A model generated the notes under the pieces. The model searched no databases. It saw only the letters and a program-made list of their open reading frames with translations, and was not told where the DNA came from. The position numbers were made by a program, and so were the translations under genes. A stretch of 39,779 nucleotides of DNA from Cytidiella melzeri (taxonomy: Eukaryota; Basidiomycota; Agaricomycetes; Polyporales; Irpicaceae), in the NCBI GenBank assembly GCA_022592445.1, contig JABYQR010000394.1, positions 1-39,779 of the forward strand, read 5' to 3'. The first letter of the stretch is position 1; every line of letters starts with the position of its first letter. Positions 1 to 10,600 of the stretch are shown one piece after another.

Positions 1-999
1 TTGCGGGGGGTTGTGTTGTGATTCCCCGCGTCTACCCTGGAGAATCTGGAAGGCTTGTTGCAGCGTCTTGGTGAGTTGAGGACGTGTACTCATTGTGTGC
101 GATGGAAATGACGGTTAGTGCAGGAATATGAATAACGACCACGAGGAGAATCTTTCGGTGCGGGTTGAGGAGATACGGCAGATTGTGGGGAACATGAATA
201 TGGACCAGTGGGAGATTTTTTCGGTGCCGGTTGAGGAGATGCGGGAGATTGTGGGGAAGTGGTCGATGCCTGTTGAGCTGGCGTACGGGGGGGTGAAGGT
301 TATGCAGGAAGACTGGGTGCACGAGCCATGGGTTTTGGAGCAGTACCTGTGGACGCTTTCGGAATTCCACTTTTGGGATCCCGCGCACCGCGCAGTGATG
401 TACGCTGCGAGGTTGTGCGTTGCGACGATGCCGAGGTGTTTCATGGAGAGCCGGTACCTGTTTGAGGTGCGTGAAGTGTGGACGGAGGACGAGGCGTTGG
501 CGGCGATGCAGGCTGTGCCTTTTGTTGGATTACCGTGGTACATGGACGCGCGGGCCCTCTTTGTGGGCATGATTGCGACGGGGCTTGGTCTGCTGCACCT
601 GAATTCGCCTCTCGGGAGACGAAGCATAGGTGGAACTGTTATTCCTGAGGAATGGGACAGATACCACGGTGAGTGATAAGTGTTATAGGGTGGAGAAGAG
701 TGCTTACGTTTTATGTGTGATGATGAACAGCACCGAAGGGGGTGTATGTGTCGCAGCTGGTGCGGTTTGGACTGTGCCACGCTGTTGTGCCGTTTCAAAG
801 AGCGGGAGGGGTACGTGGAGAGTGGCGGATGAAGAGTTGGGATGAGCTTTACCAGAAGGGGGAGGACTTTGAGGACGCGCTAGTGAAGGATATTTTCAAT
901 GGAGTGCAGCAGGCGATTGGGGATCTTTGTGGTCCATCTGTGTGTGCGGAGCTGATTGCGAGGGGGGTGATTGGGCCTGTTATCCCGCCCCCGGAGTAG
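1..999 (+). CDS. Gene F, 3' part of an unrecognised gene paralogous to the C-terminus of gene B
   Basis: The gene enters from the left edge. Exons read as <1-70, 124-668 and 803-999, with introns 71-123 (GTGAGT...CAG) and 669-802; the reading frame is continuous through both and ends in TAG. The product is related to the end of gene B. Shared features are an IVGK/IIGK start, a block with YAARLCVATMP (YAARICIATLP in B), a conserved SPLG, and after the intron MKSWDEL (MKSHNEL) and a GVQQAIGDLCGP-like helix. The intron sits at the homologous codon in both genes (CAC G|GT). F lacks the basic, acidic tail of B. Near residues 10-50 of the second exon a roughly 66-bp segment is tandemly duplicated (VEEIRQIVG / VEEMREIVG). 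I recognise no known family. The 5' part lies outside the window. Confidence 0.7.
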
Positions 1000-1825
1000 T
1001 AATAAGGACAACAACATGTACTGGGTGCTTCGAGGCTCCTTTTTGAAATGCGAACAATGTGGGAAGTTGTCTGATGGTGTTAACGGAGACAGGGACAGGG
1101 AGCAGAGTATTAGCGCAATGTAGTGAATCTCGACCTGGAGGCGACTCCGATAAGCAGCGGTGGTGTTAACGGAGACAGGGACAGGGCGGAGGGTATTAAC
1201 ACATTGCAGTTAATCCCGACCTGGGGGCGACTCCGATAAGCAGCGGTGGTGTTAACGGAGACAGGGACAGGGTGGAGGGTATTAACACATTGCAGTTAAT
1301 CTCGACCTGGAGGCGACTCCGATAAGCAGCGGCGGTGTTAACGGGGACAGGGACAGGGTGCAGAGTATTAGCACATTGTTAGTAAACTCGAACTGGGGGT
1401 TACTCCGATAACGAGCGACGGTGCTATCGGGGACAGGCAGGAGGGTAACATTGATGACACAGAAGGTGGAGGTCACGTGGCAAAGCCAGGGAGGCGCGGA
1501 ACGGGAATAATAATAGATACGTTATTATGTACAGGAGAGACAAATACGACCACTATTATTGACGGGTGGTTGTGTCATAGTATTATCATGACATGTGTTT
1601 CAGCGACGGTGTGCTGTACGTTGTGGGGACATTCAAGCCAGATCCATGAGTGCTCCGATAGTGGGAGAATTTGTTAACGGAAACACTGCGCATTGCGATT
1701 CTGAGTGTACGGATTAGGTAGGTAGATTTAAATAGGTAAATGATTAAATAGGTAAATTAAAGAGGCATTGTGTGTGCATGATGTAAGTGTAGTGAGGAGG
1801 AGATAGGGATTTAACGATTGAGGGT
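1000..1825. repeat. Intergenic 86-bp tandem repeat with degenerate palindromic sites
   Basis: This gap lies between the convergent 3' ends of genes F and B. From about 1134 to 1450 an 86-bp unit is repeated roughly four times (unit starts near 1141, 1227, 1313, 1399). Each unit holds a CCGATA half-site, 14 bp, then a degenerate second half, usually TAACGG instead of TATCGG; the fourth copy has the intact TATCGG. One more degenerate copy lies near 1653-1678. The rest of the gap is AT-rich (1700-1800) and I see no gene in it. Confidence 0.75.
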
Positions 1826-4800
1826 TCAGTCATCCAAGTCGATTACGTCGGGGGATCCTTGGCGAGGCCTCTTCTGGGGTTCGTCGTCCATCTCTATATC
1901 GCTGCTCTGATTGCAGTCTACACGTGGACGTTTCTGACCGGAGTTTACTGGTACGGGCATGCTGACCCATGCGCCCAACAAGCCTTTTGCGACGATGCGT
2001 GAGAGGATTTGAGGCCCGCACAACGCTGCAACGGCTCTTTGCACGCCGTAAGCGGAGTCTGTGTTGATGAGACGTTCGAACTGGCGACAGAGGACCTCGA
2101 GCTCGTTGTGTGACTTCATTTTCCAGCTTCCCTTTGGGGAACCTTTGAATGGTCTTCTCGGAGTGCAGAGGCCGAAGCGAGTGAGTAAGTCGGCGCATAC
2201 GCCCTTGTGACCTTTGGAGCGGAGTCAGTAAGTGTTATGATGGGCGGAGTAGTGGGTGGAGTCGTACCGTGCTTTTTTGACCAAGAATCGCTGAGATTGC
2301 CTGATACTGCGTAAGTGGTGCCGAGTGGAGAAGCTGGTTCGAGGAGGCCGATGGCCATGGCGATGATTGGAGTGAAGACGAAATCTGGGTTTTTGTGACC
2401 CTTTCTGTCGTCTTTGTTGAGGACTGGAGTGTTGCGCATAGCCTCTAGGGCGTCGTCTTCGTGCCAGGATGTTTTCTTTGGGAAAGTGTGATCTGCGTCG
2501 ATGAATATGTCAGGGAGTGTGGCGATGCAGATGCGAGCTGCGTAAAGGATGACACGGTGAGAGGGCTTTGACATGTCGAGGTTTGTGATTGTCCAATCGT
2601 ACTGTTGCTTGACCCAAGCGTTGTTGTCTTTGTTTTTAGTGGATTCAGGGAAGACGGAAGCTGCGTATGCCAAGTCCGACGGGCGGGAGCGCTTTCCGAT
2701 TATTTCCTTGAAGTTTGTCATTTTGATACCAATGGCGGACCAAGGTGCAGTTGTTGAAGTTTGGCGAGCGAGTGTGATTGCGTTCCTTGCGCGACCGACA
2801 GCGGAGTTGTCAGCTATGGGAAGAGGGCGAGTTGGGACGGGAGTTGTGACAGTGAGGTCTGCCTCTACGAGGCGCCAGGCGGAGGGGGAGATTGTTCTGG
2901 ATGGCTGTTCTACGCCGTTAGCGTCTGGGCTCCATGGGATGAAGTGGACGTGTTGCTTGATGAGGACTGTCTTGATTGCCTCTATGACTGTTCTATCGCT
3001 ACAGCCTGGTTCTGATTTGAGAGGGAGCCCTTTACGACGGCGTAGGCGACTCTGAGGAGTTTCAGCGACTGATGACCAGAGGTGAATGGAGGAGCCATTC
3101 CGCGGTTGTTTGTTGTCTTTGCAACTTGAGGAAGTCCTGTGCCATTGCGGTGTAGGAGTACCTGTCCAGGATGACGAGAGGAAGGCCTTTGTCTGTGAGA
3201 CCGTCTGCGCGAACTGCGACTGTGAGGTGAGAGCCTGCCTCTACGTCTGCGAGGCTGAGGGGGTTTGGACATGCAACCCAGATCTTGAGGTGCTTGTTGC
3301 GCAATTCTGCCAATTGCTGGATGGGGCGCCTCTGGGACCACGTTGCCTTTTGAGTTCAGGCTTTAGCCTGTTGTGGACGAAGCTGACGGTGTCTTCTACG
3401 AACTGGGAGACGCAAGTGTCGAATATTGACAGGATGGACTGGAAGAGCTGGTTGTTTGTGTAGTTTGGATAGTGTGCGGCGTTTGTATGAAGGTAGGCGT
3501 GGTAAATGCGGAAGACGGAGGAGTAGTACTGTAAAAGCGATGAAAGATGAGCACAGGAAGCGAATGTTGACGCTTTGGATAAGGGAATTATTTGCTATTG
3601 AATGAAGACTCTGCAGTGTTTTCCGATAAGCGATGTTCACGCTATCGGATGAAGTCCGATAAGGAGACTTTGTGTTATCGGAGACACGGACGAACGTATG
3701 TGAAAATAAGGGAACGCTGGTGAGTCCGATAACAAGATTTTATGTTATCGGAAACAATGCCAAAGCATGAAAGTCGGGGCACTCCCAACGTTCACCAATA
3801 ATATCCGTACACGGACGTTTCTCCGATAACGCAAATGCGCGTTATCGGAGGACATGGGTGTGGCTGAGAAATTGTTGAAGAGACGTACCTCGGACATTTT
3901 CTGGCCGTAGTGAAAGTTGATTGAAGCGTTGGCGGAAGTGAGGAGCTGATTGAACTTGTCGCGTGGCCACTTTGTTAGATTCATGACGAGGACCGGGCGC
4001 TTATCCAGAGTTCCGAAGTTGACGAGGTTGTTGAGGTAAGGCAACGAGCCACGGAGGATGACGGCGGAGAGGCCGAAGTAGTCCATGAGAGTGCGAGTGA
4101 TGACGCGGACGTTGCCGGTTTGACCGTAGTTTGCGCAGCGCTCGAGCATTGCAGTCATCTCTACGAGGTAGCAATGTTTCATGCTTAGATCTGCGAGAAC
4201 AGCTTGTTGAGCTCTTGCGTTTTCGTCGTCGTCGTCGAGGTCCAGGTGAGCGCCTGGTGGTGGAATGTCTGCGATGGCTGAACTCATTTGGCGGAAAAGG
4301 GCTTCCATGGCTGAAGCGATTGGATAGGAGGTCCAGAGGTAGAGGTTTGGATAAGCCTGTAAGAATATGTGATGAGCAAATGCAGGATGTAAGGGATGAG
4401 GAGAGAGATGAGTACGGCGGGACGAAGGATGACGAGATGTTTTGTGAGCTCTGTTATAACGGAGGGATGGCCCCAAGCGTTGCAGAGTGGCAGGACGAGT
4501 TGGTTGAAGAGATCCCTAGATGAAGTAAGGGGATGAGTTGAGATGGAGGGCATGTGAATGGGAGGCATTTAAGGAGCGTACTCAGCGGTGCGGAAGTCGT
4601 CGTGAATTGCTGCGAGATCGACGTGGTAGACGTTTTCCAAGCGAATGTTTGTGTTGAGGGCAGCGTCAGCGAGTTTTGCCTTTAGCCTTGTGAAAGGGAG
4701 CCGTAATCTTCCAGCCGCTGAGCGAGTTTTGCGGACTTTTCTTTTTCCTTGGTGGATGTTGCGAATGGAGCAGCGCCGAAAGCGGTTACCTGAGCGAGCT

Positions 4801-6960
4801 GAGCGTCGTGTGAAGAAGTGCGGAAGCGGATGCGATGGAAAGCGGTGTTGTAAGCTTGACTGGAGCAACCAATGACGGGCTGAGCGAGTGGAGCATCGTT
4901 GTCGAAGTTGTTGTTGTTGTTGTTGTTGTTGAGACCGATAGTGCGAGATATCTGCGTAGGATTGGGTAGAATGGGACCGGAAGTTTTTCTGCCTGGTAGT
5001 GGCCGACAGAACCGAGGAAAGCCTGTGGGAAGAACTGGACGCCAGCAGAGGTTGGAGCGAGATTGTTGTCTACATCCATGTCGTCTTCTTCTGCGAAGCC
5101 TTGGAGGAATTTGTTTACTGTGCGGAGGTTGAACAGGGAGGGGCAGGGGTCTTCGTCGTGGATGATGTTGAAGGAGTGGCGATGGAGGCGGGTACCGTCA
5201 GTGCGGTATACTGGAATTTCGTCGCCTGTAGCCTCGTGATAGAGGGGGAAGTGTTCTAGGTTGACCTGTTCGCGAAGTTCTGGATCCCAGTGGTCGTAGA
5301 TTGGCTGATCGTTAGCGTACATTTGGAGTTCGATGAGGTCGTCTATTGGGATTGGTTGGAAGTTTTTGCATCGATAGATTCTAGAAGATTGTATGAGGAA
5401 GATGAATGTTAGCTACTGAAGACGTTTGGCAGTGAGGAACGTACGCGAGTTCTGTGGCGAAGGCTACGCTCATGAAGCGGATTTCGCTGAAGTCCCTATC
5501 TCCGCACCAAGCGAACTCGCTGTTTGCATCGGGAATGTTTGTGTGGAAATGCCAATTTTGACCGCATGCAGCTGAGATGACGATGGGATACCTGCCTTGA
5601 ATGATGTCTTTCCACGAGTCGGGTGCCTGGAGAAGCCACAGTCGAAACGTTCTTGTATCCTACGGTGGAGTTTGCGGAGGTCTCTGTAACCGAGGACTAC
5701 GTTGAGACGGTTCCTGTGTGATGGAGCAGAGTCAGCGGGGGAGGCCATAGTAATACGGGGGATAACGGCAACAACTAAACCAAGGTCCCCGAAATGGACC
5801 TGGCAGGAGAATCCGATAGTGAGAATTGCCGCTATCGGAGAATACCTGTGTTGCTACATTCTCCGATAGCGTACGTGTTTGTTATCGGACATGGCTGCAA
5901 TCTGCGTCAGAGGCATTATCCGATAGCGGGGATTCTCACTATCGGATATCGCAGCAACCTGTGTCAGAGGTATTATCCGATAGTGGATTCTCACTATCGA
6001 TATTGCTGCAACCTGCGCAGAGGTATTATCCGATAGCAGGGATTCTTGCTATCGGAGTTGAGGGGTGCTTGGGAGCAGGCCTAACCTCCAGCGTTTGTTG
6101 CCTTTGTCGAGGTGAAGGATGAAATTTAATGGATACGGCTGCACTTACAAGATGGATGTGGTATTCCGTACGACATTGATGGTGTCGAGCTCCTCGGGGT
6201 ACCTGTTGCCGTTGACTGTGATGTCCTGAATACCTGTCTCGTGCATTGTGAGCGCGAGGAACATGAGGGTGATGACGTAGAGGTCGTGTGGCAGTGTAGT
6301 GTCGACCTTGCGGGGAGTGGTGCGGTCTGCCTGACCCACGAAGTTTACGGGGAGGACGCTCGTCCATACCAGCCAGACCTCTTCCTGGCGACAGCGCCCT
6401 ATGTAGAGCATGGAGTTTTGAGGCGAGAAGCCGAGTCTGCCGTGTTTGTACCGGAACGCCTTTGCCCTGCGTTGGAGGTCGAGCTCGAGAGCGAAGCCTG
6501 CGTCTGGTGGGAGACGAGGGAGAAGAGCGTCGAGGCCGAAGGTGTTTGGGACGAGGACGAGCGCGTCGAGGTAAGAGTCGTCGACTTCGAACCTGAGAGT
6601 TTGGTCGTCGGGTGGGAAGAGGAACTGGTCGTCGATGTCGATTTGCTGCAAGGTATGCAAAGAATGCATTGCCTTGGTGGCGGCCTGTGTTGTGTACCAG
6701 TGTTTGAGCTGGGAGAGCTTGATGGTGGACATTTTCTTCGCCTTGAGCGCGGCGACGTGTGTCTCGCGGGATCCAGAGTCATGGACGAGACCTGAGAGGA
6801 CGTCCTGCTGATCGTAGGTGTCTTCGGTGAGGAAGGGCTCGACAATGTCTCCCAAGTCCGGGAAAGCATCGGCGAGGTACTCTGAGGGGCTGTATTGTTT
6901 CCGGGCAGTCAGTCCATTGCTAGGTAGGAGCGGTTCATGGTGAGTAACTTACTGTTCCAT
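1826..6960 (-). CDS. Gene B, large unrecognised 8-exon gene with six single-base frame breaks
   Basis: Exons I can support: 6960-6953, 6889-6149, 5713-5445, 5380-4582, 4515-4416, 4356-3889, 3528-2268, 2142-1826. Donors are GTAAGT, GTACGT or similar; acceptors are YAG or AAG. Adding one base at each of six places (near 5640, 5005, 4690, 3330, 3068, 3030) gives exactly 3969 nt, or 1322 residues, with every exon joining in frame. Several breaks fall in short homopolymers, for example AAAAA near 5005 and AAAA near 3330. Visible content: an Asp/Glu-rich N-terminus, an Asn run from a GTT repeat at 4907-4931, a Trp/His-rich block in exon 3 (CGQNWHFHTN), and a C-terminus with two KRPR-type basic clusters and an acidic end, suggesting nuclear location. 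Introns 2 (435 nt) and 6 (360 nt) carry the palindrome arrays; the others are 59-66 nt, apart from the last at 125 nt. No known domain recognised. The start ATG joins through an 8-nt first exon and is less certain. Confidence 0.7.
3623..3848. repeat. Palindromic site array in intron 6 of gene B
   Basis: Four copies of CCGATA-N14-TATCGG lie inside the 3888-3529 intron. The cores differ from copy to copy, but the outer length is 26 bp in every one. The intron is about six times longer than its neighbours because of this insert. Confidence 0.9.
4907..4931. repeat. GTT trinucleotide microsatellite coding for an Asn run
   Basis: About eight GTT units lie in exon 4 of gene B. Read on the minus strand in the favoured frame they encode a run of asparagines. 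The upstream AAAAA run near 5005 is one base short for that frame. Confidence 0.8.
5813..6055. repeat. Palindromic site array in intron 2 of gene B
   Basis: Five copies lie within the 6148-5714 intron. Four keep the 26-bp length; one (near 5979) has a 12-bp core and a damaged right half. The spacers between copies also resemble each other (variants of GCAACCTG...CAGAGGTATTAT), so the array grew partly by tandem duplication. Confidence 0.9.
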
Positions 6961-7661
6961 TTTAGGAGTGGATGGAGGTTGTGGATGGTGGTGCACAACG
7001 TTGTATGTGGGCTGTAGGTGAGTGAGGGAGGAGACAGGAGCGAGGTGGAAAGGGTACCTTGTTTGCCAGTGTGTTGAATATAAGCAAAACGGTGCTAGCT
7101 GAATTTCGCGTATACTCAAGCGAGCCGTGCTTAAATGGCCGAGTGGCGGGGGCTGCAGCACATGCGATTGGGTGTGCGAAACCAAGCCGAACCATTCCAT
7201 AACCGATGTTCTGGAAGTTATGCAGAAGCACTGGGATCTCATAGATCTAGATACGCAGACGTCAATTTGCGTAGAAGACGAATAGGAAATGACGGACGAG
7301 AGCGACGGATCGTGTGTTAGTGATCTACTTGATATTTGCAAATGCGGCGGTGTTCTTCAGCTGTGCCTGACAACGAAAGTGAGGAGCGGGACACGCGGTT
7401 GTTTCTGTCACGGAAACGCATGGTTTGATATTATACAGTACTAGGGTACTACTGAGATAGAATTACAGATAGAGTATATGCGAATTATAAGAATACGAGT
7501 ATGTTAAGCGATGTAGAGTTCGAGAGCGCGGCGACGAGTAGAATGCGTATGCGAATGGTGAAGTAAAACGGGCGCGGCGGGGAGGCACAGAGCGACGGAG
7601 GGGACGAGGGAGCGAATGCGAATGCGAGTGAGGACGAGCAGGACGACGAGGAAAACACCTA
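6961..7661. other. Gap between genes A and B, upstream region of gene B
   Basis: This holds the promoter of gene B and the 3' flank of gene A. I see no palindromic site, no conserved coding and no clear TATA box at a convincing distance. It is simply unassigned. Confidence 0.5.
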
Positions 7662-10600
7662 TCAAACAAACTTCCTATTCACAGGGCTGTCCTTGTTCAT
7701 GCGAGCTTGCGAAGGTGCTGCCCTTGTCATGTTGGCGAGCGCAGCGAGGGAGCTGGGGTTCTTTAGACGGAGAGTGCATTGTCATTATGCGTACACACAG
7801 CCAGAGAGGGGAGGACAACATTACCTCAACGATTCCCTGTAGACCCAAGTTGCGAGGACTTCGTCGAGGCTGTTGTGTGTTTGCAATGTGAGTGTCAGTA
7901 GATCAAAACGACGGTGGTTAGTATGAGTTACCTGTTTGGCGTCACTGCGTGATGCTCTTCGGTGTTGTGCACTTGGAGAGAACGTCAGACACAGGAAGGT
8001 TAGGGGGAGGTTAGGCTTGTGAACTCACTGTGGACGTCGAGGTCTACTTGTGCGGGAGGACCTAGAAGAGGCAACAGATGTCAGCTATGGCTCTATGCTG
8101 CACTCCAGACAGAGATTGGTGCGTCCTCCGATAGTGAGGACGTTCACTATCGGGGTGACACCCAACGAACAGACAATGGTGCATCCTCCGATAGTGCGGA
8201 TGCTCACTATCGGAGGACACCCAACGAGCAGACAATGGTGCATCCTCCGACAGTGAGGACGTTCACTATCGGGGGACACCCAACGAGCAGACAATGGTGC
8301 ATCCTCCGATAGTGAGGATGTTCACTATCGGGGACACCCAACGAGCAGACAATGGTGCATCCTCCGATAGTGAGGATGTTCACTATCGGGCACGCACTCT
8401 ACACAGACATGGGTGCATCCTCCGATAGTGAACGTGTTCACTATTGGGGAACTTGATAGAGCTGAAGGAAATGAGCACGTACCGACGTGCAGCTCCTCCG
8501 CATCCATCCCCACGTAGTCCTCGTTGTCCTTCTCACCGTCGGCGTCGGCGTCAGCATCCATGCTTTCGTCCACTTCCTCCTGGATTGGCTGCGGAGCTTC
8601 ATGAGGAACATGATCCCTCACCGTGAGCGGCACTCCCGGAGCCATCGACCCAGACCTCGAGATTCGCCCCTTGCCAGGAGCAGCAGACCCCGATCGCGAC
8701 ACAGGCGCAGCAGAGGGTTGTCGAGAGACCGACTTGGGGCGGGCAGCGACAGGGCGGCGGTCGTCCGTCTCACCAGCAGCATCAGTGGCCATCTCCTCAT
8801 CAGCACGTTCTTGGATCTGCTCAGGAGCCTGAGCACCACCCACAGGCATGGCCTCCACAGTGGTCGGCAATACTGGAGCCATCGAGCCAGAACTCGAAGC
8901 TCGCTGTTTAACAGCGGCCACAGAGCCTTGACGCGACGATGGGGCCACAGACTTTGGTCGAGAGGCACCTCCAGTAACAGTGGGAACGGAGGGAGCACGC
9001 GACGCAGGTTGCGCACTCGCTCGCCCTCCTCTCCGCCCACAAGCCCAGACAATGACGGAGTAGGCCTCCTCGGCGCAGTAATCGTTGTCGAGCGGTCGCG
9101 GCTACTAGACGCACCAGGTGTCGCAAGCTCAACCTGCGCATTCACCTTCGCTCCTAGCAACGACAGCCGCTTCGCCTCCTCGATGTCCCGCAGCTCCTGC
9201 TCGTCAGCGTCGATGACCTCCTCCACAGCGTTCGCGGTCGCCGGGTCAAGGTCCATACGCTCTATCGCCCCCTGCTCCTGCGAAGCCTCATCCAGAAGAC
9301 GTCCCATCGCCAAACGCTCAGCGAGCGTGTCGTACTCCGACTCTGAGCCGCTTCCCTTGTCCTCCTTCCCAACAGCCGCCTCCGACTCGTCCGACGACGT
9401 CAACGTCGACCGCGATCGCTTCACAACTCGCGCCTCCTCCACGTTGCTCACCTGCCCGTCGTCCGTCGTCGTCGATGGCTCCCCACTCTCACTCTGCGAA
9501 TGCGTCCGCTTCCTCTGTCGTCTCGGAGTCTTCTCGTTCGAGCTGAGAGATTTCGCTCGAGGGGGTGTCTTGACAGGCGAGGGCTGCTTCGCAGGGGGAG
9601 GAACAGCTCTTGGTCACGGCTTCGGACGCTGCACAGGCTGCGCAGGCGGGGCAGGCTCGGAAGGCTGTGGCGCCTCAGCCTTCCCTCTCTCCCCGGCCGC
9701 AGAAGACGGCTGGCGCACGGGTGACGGCTGCCTACGGTTCGTCGCACCGCGCGGTGTCTTCGTCACTGCAGAACCAGACGGCTCGCCCGCCTCGCCTTGC
9801 GGCTCAAACGACGGGCGCTTCTTTTTCTGTCGCAGTCGCAGTCAGTATCGCTCACACACCACTGCTCTGCTCAATAACAGACAGCTTACCTTGCCCTGCG
9901 CGCGAGACACGGCCACACCTGCCTCCGGAAGCTCCTCACGATGCTCAAGCACGAACTGACGGTACTCGAGCAGCAGGTCCGCAAACGACACCTCACCAAT
10001 CGTCGGCACAACCTCCATGACTGGACGCATCTGCAGGGCAGGTGGGGCCACCACAGATCCCACACCAGGGTCGTTCACTGTGGGCGAGAAACTCTCGTTG
10101 CGTGGCTAGGCCGCTCACGAAGGAGTTCTGTCTGTGCGTGCGTTGGCAGGTCTTGGAGGGCCTGGTGCTCGCTCCACCAGATGTTGCGCTCCATGTTGAA
10201 GTGCAACGCCTCAAGGGGAAGGGTGAAAGAAGTGAGCTTAACACATAGCACAGTAGACGGAACGCACTCACCCTGTGCAACACCTGAAGTGCGAACGCGA
10301 CCTCGTGCGAGATGGCCGTGTTCCCCTCTCCTTTCTCGACGAGGTGTCCGTCTGCAGAGCCGGCGGAGGCGGCGGCGAGGTTTTGGATACGATTGAGGGA
10401 ATCCTCAATGTTCTTTTGCGTGTTGCGACGGTAGTTGACGACATCCCGACGCAAGACCGCGATCTGCGTGCTGGCCTTGAACACCGCCTTTTGCTCCGCC
10501 GCAGGCTTGAGGCCATCGACCCACGGAAACGACTTCACGTCCTTCTGGAGGTAGTCGACGAGGTAGAAGTTGAGCCAATTGCGCACCCTCGACCCCTCCT

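Noticed and set aside
5794..6122. Short plus-strand frames with repeated Gly/Ile/Asn blocks
   Set aside because: They are translations of the palindrome array in intron 2 of gene B and have no independent support.
8128..8447. CRISPR-like array of palindromic repeats with regular spacing
   Set aside because: The spacers are themselves repeated, the repeats are inverted palindromes with changing cores, the context is eukaryotic with introns, and there are no cas genes.
8487..9959. 490-residue plus-strand reading frame
   Set aside because: It lies antisense to exon 7 of gene A, whose splice junctions and phase are well supported; Ser/Arg-rich low complexity is a mirror of the disordered tail.
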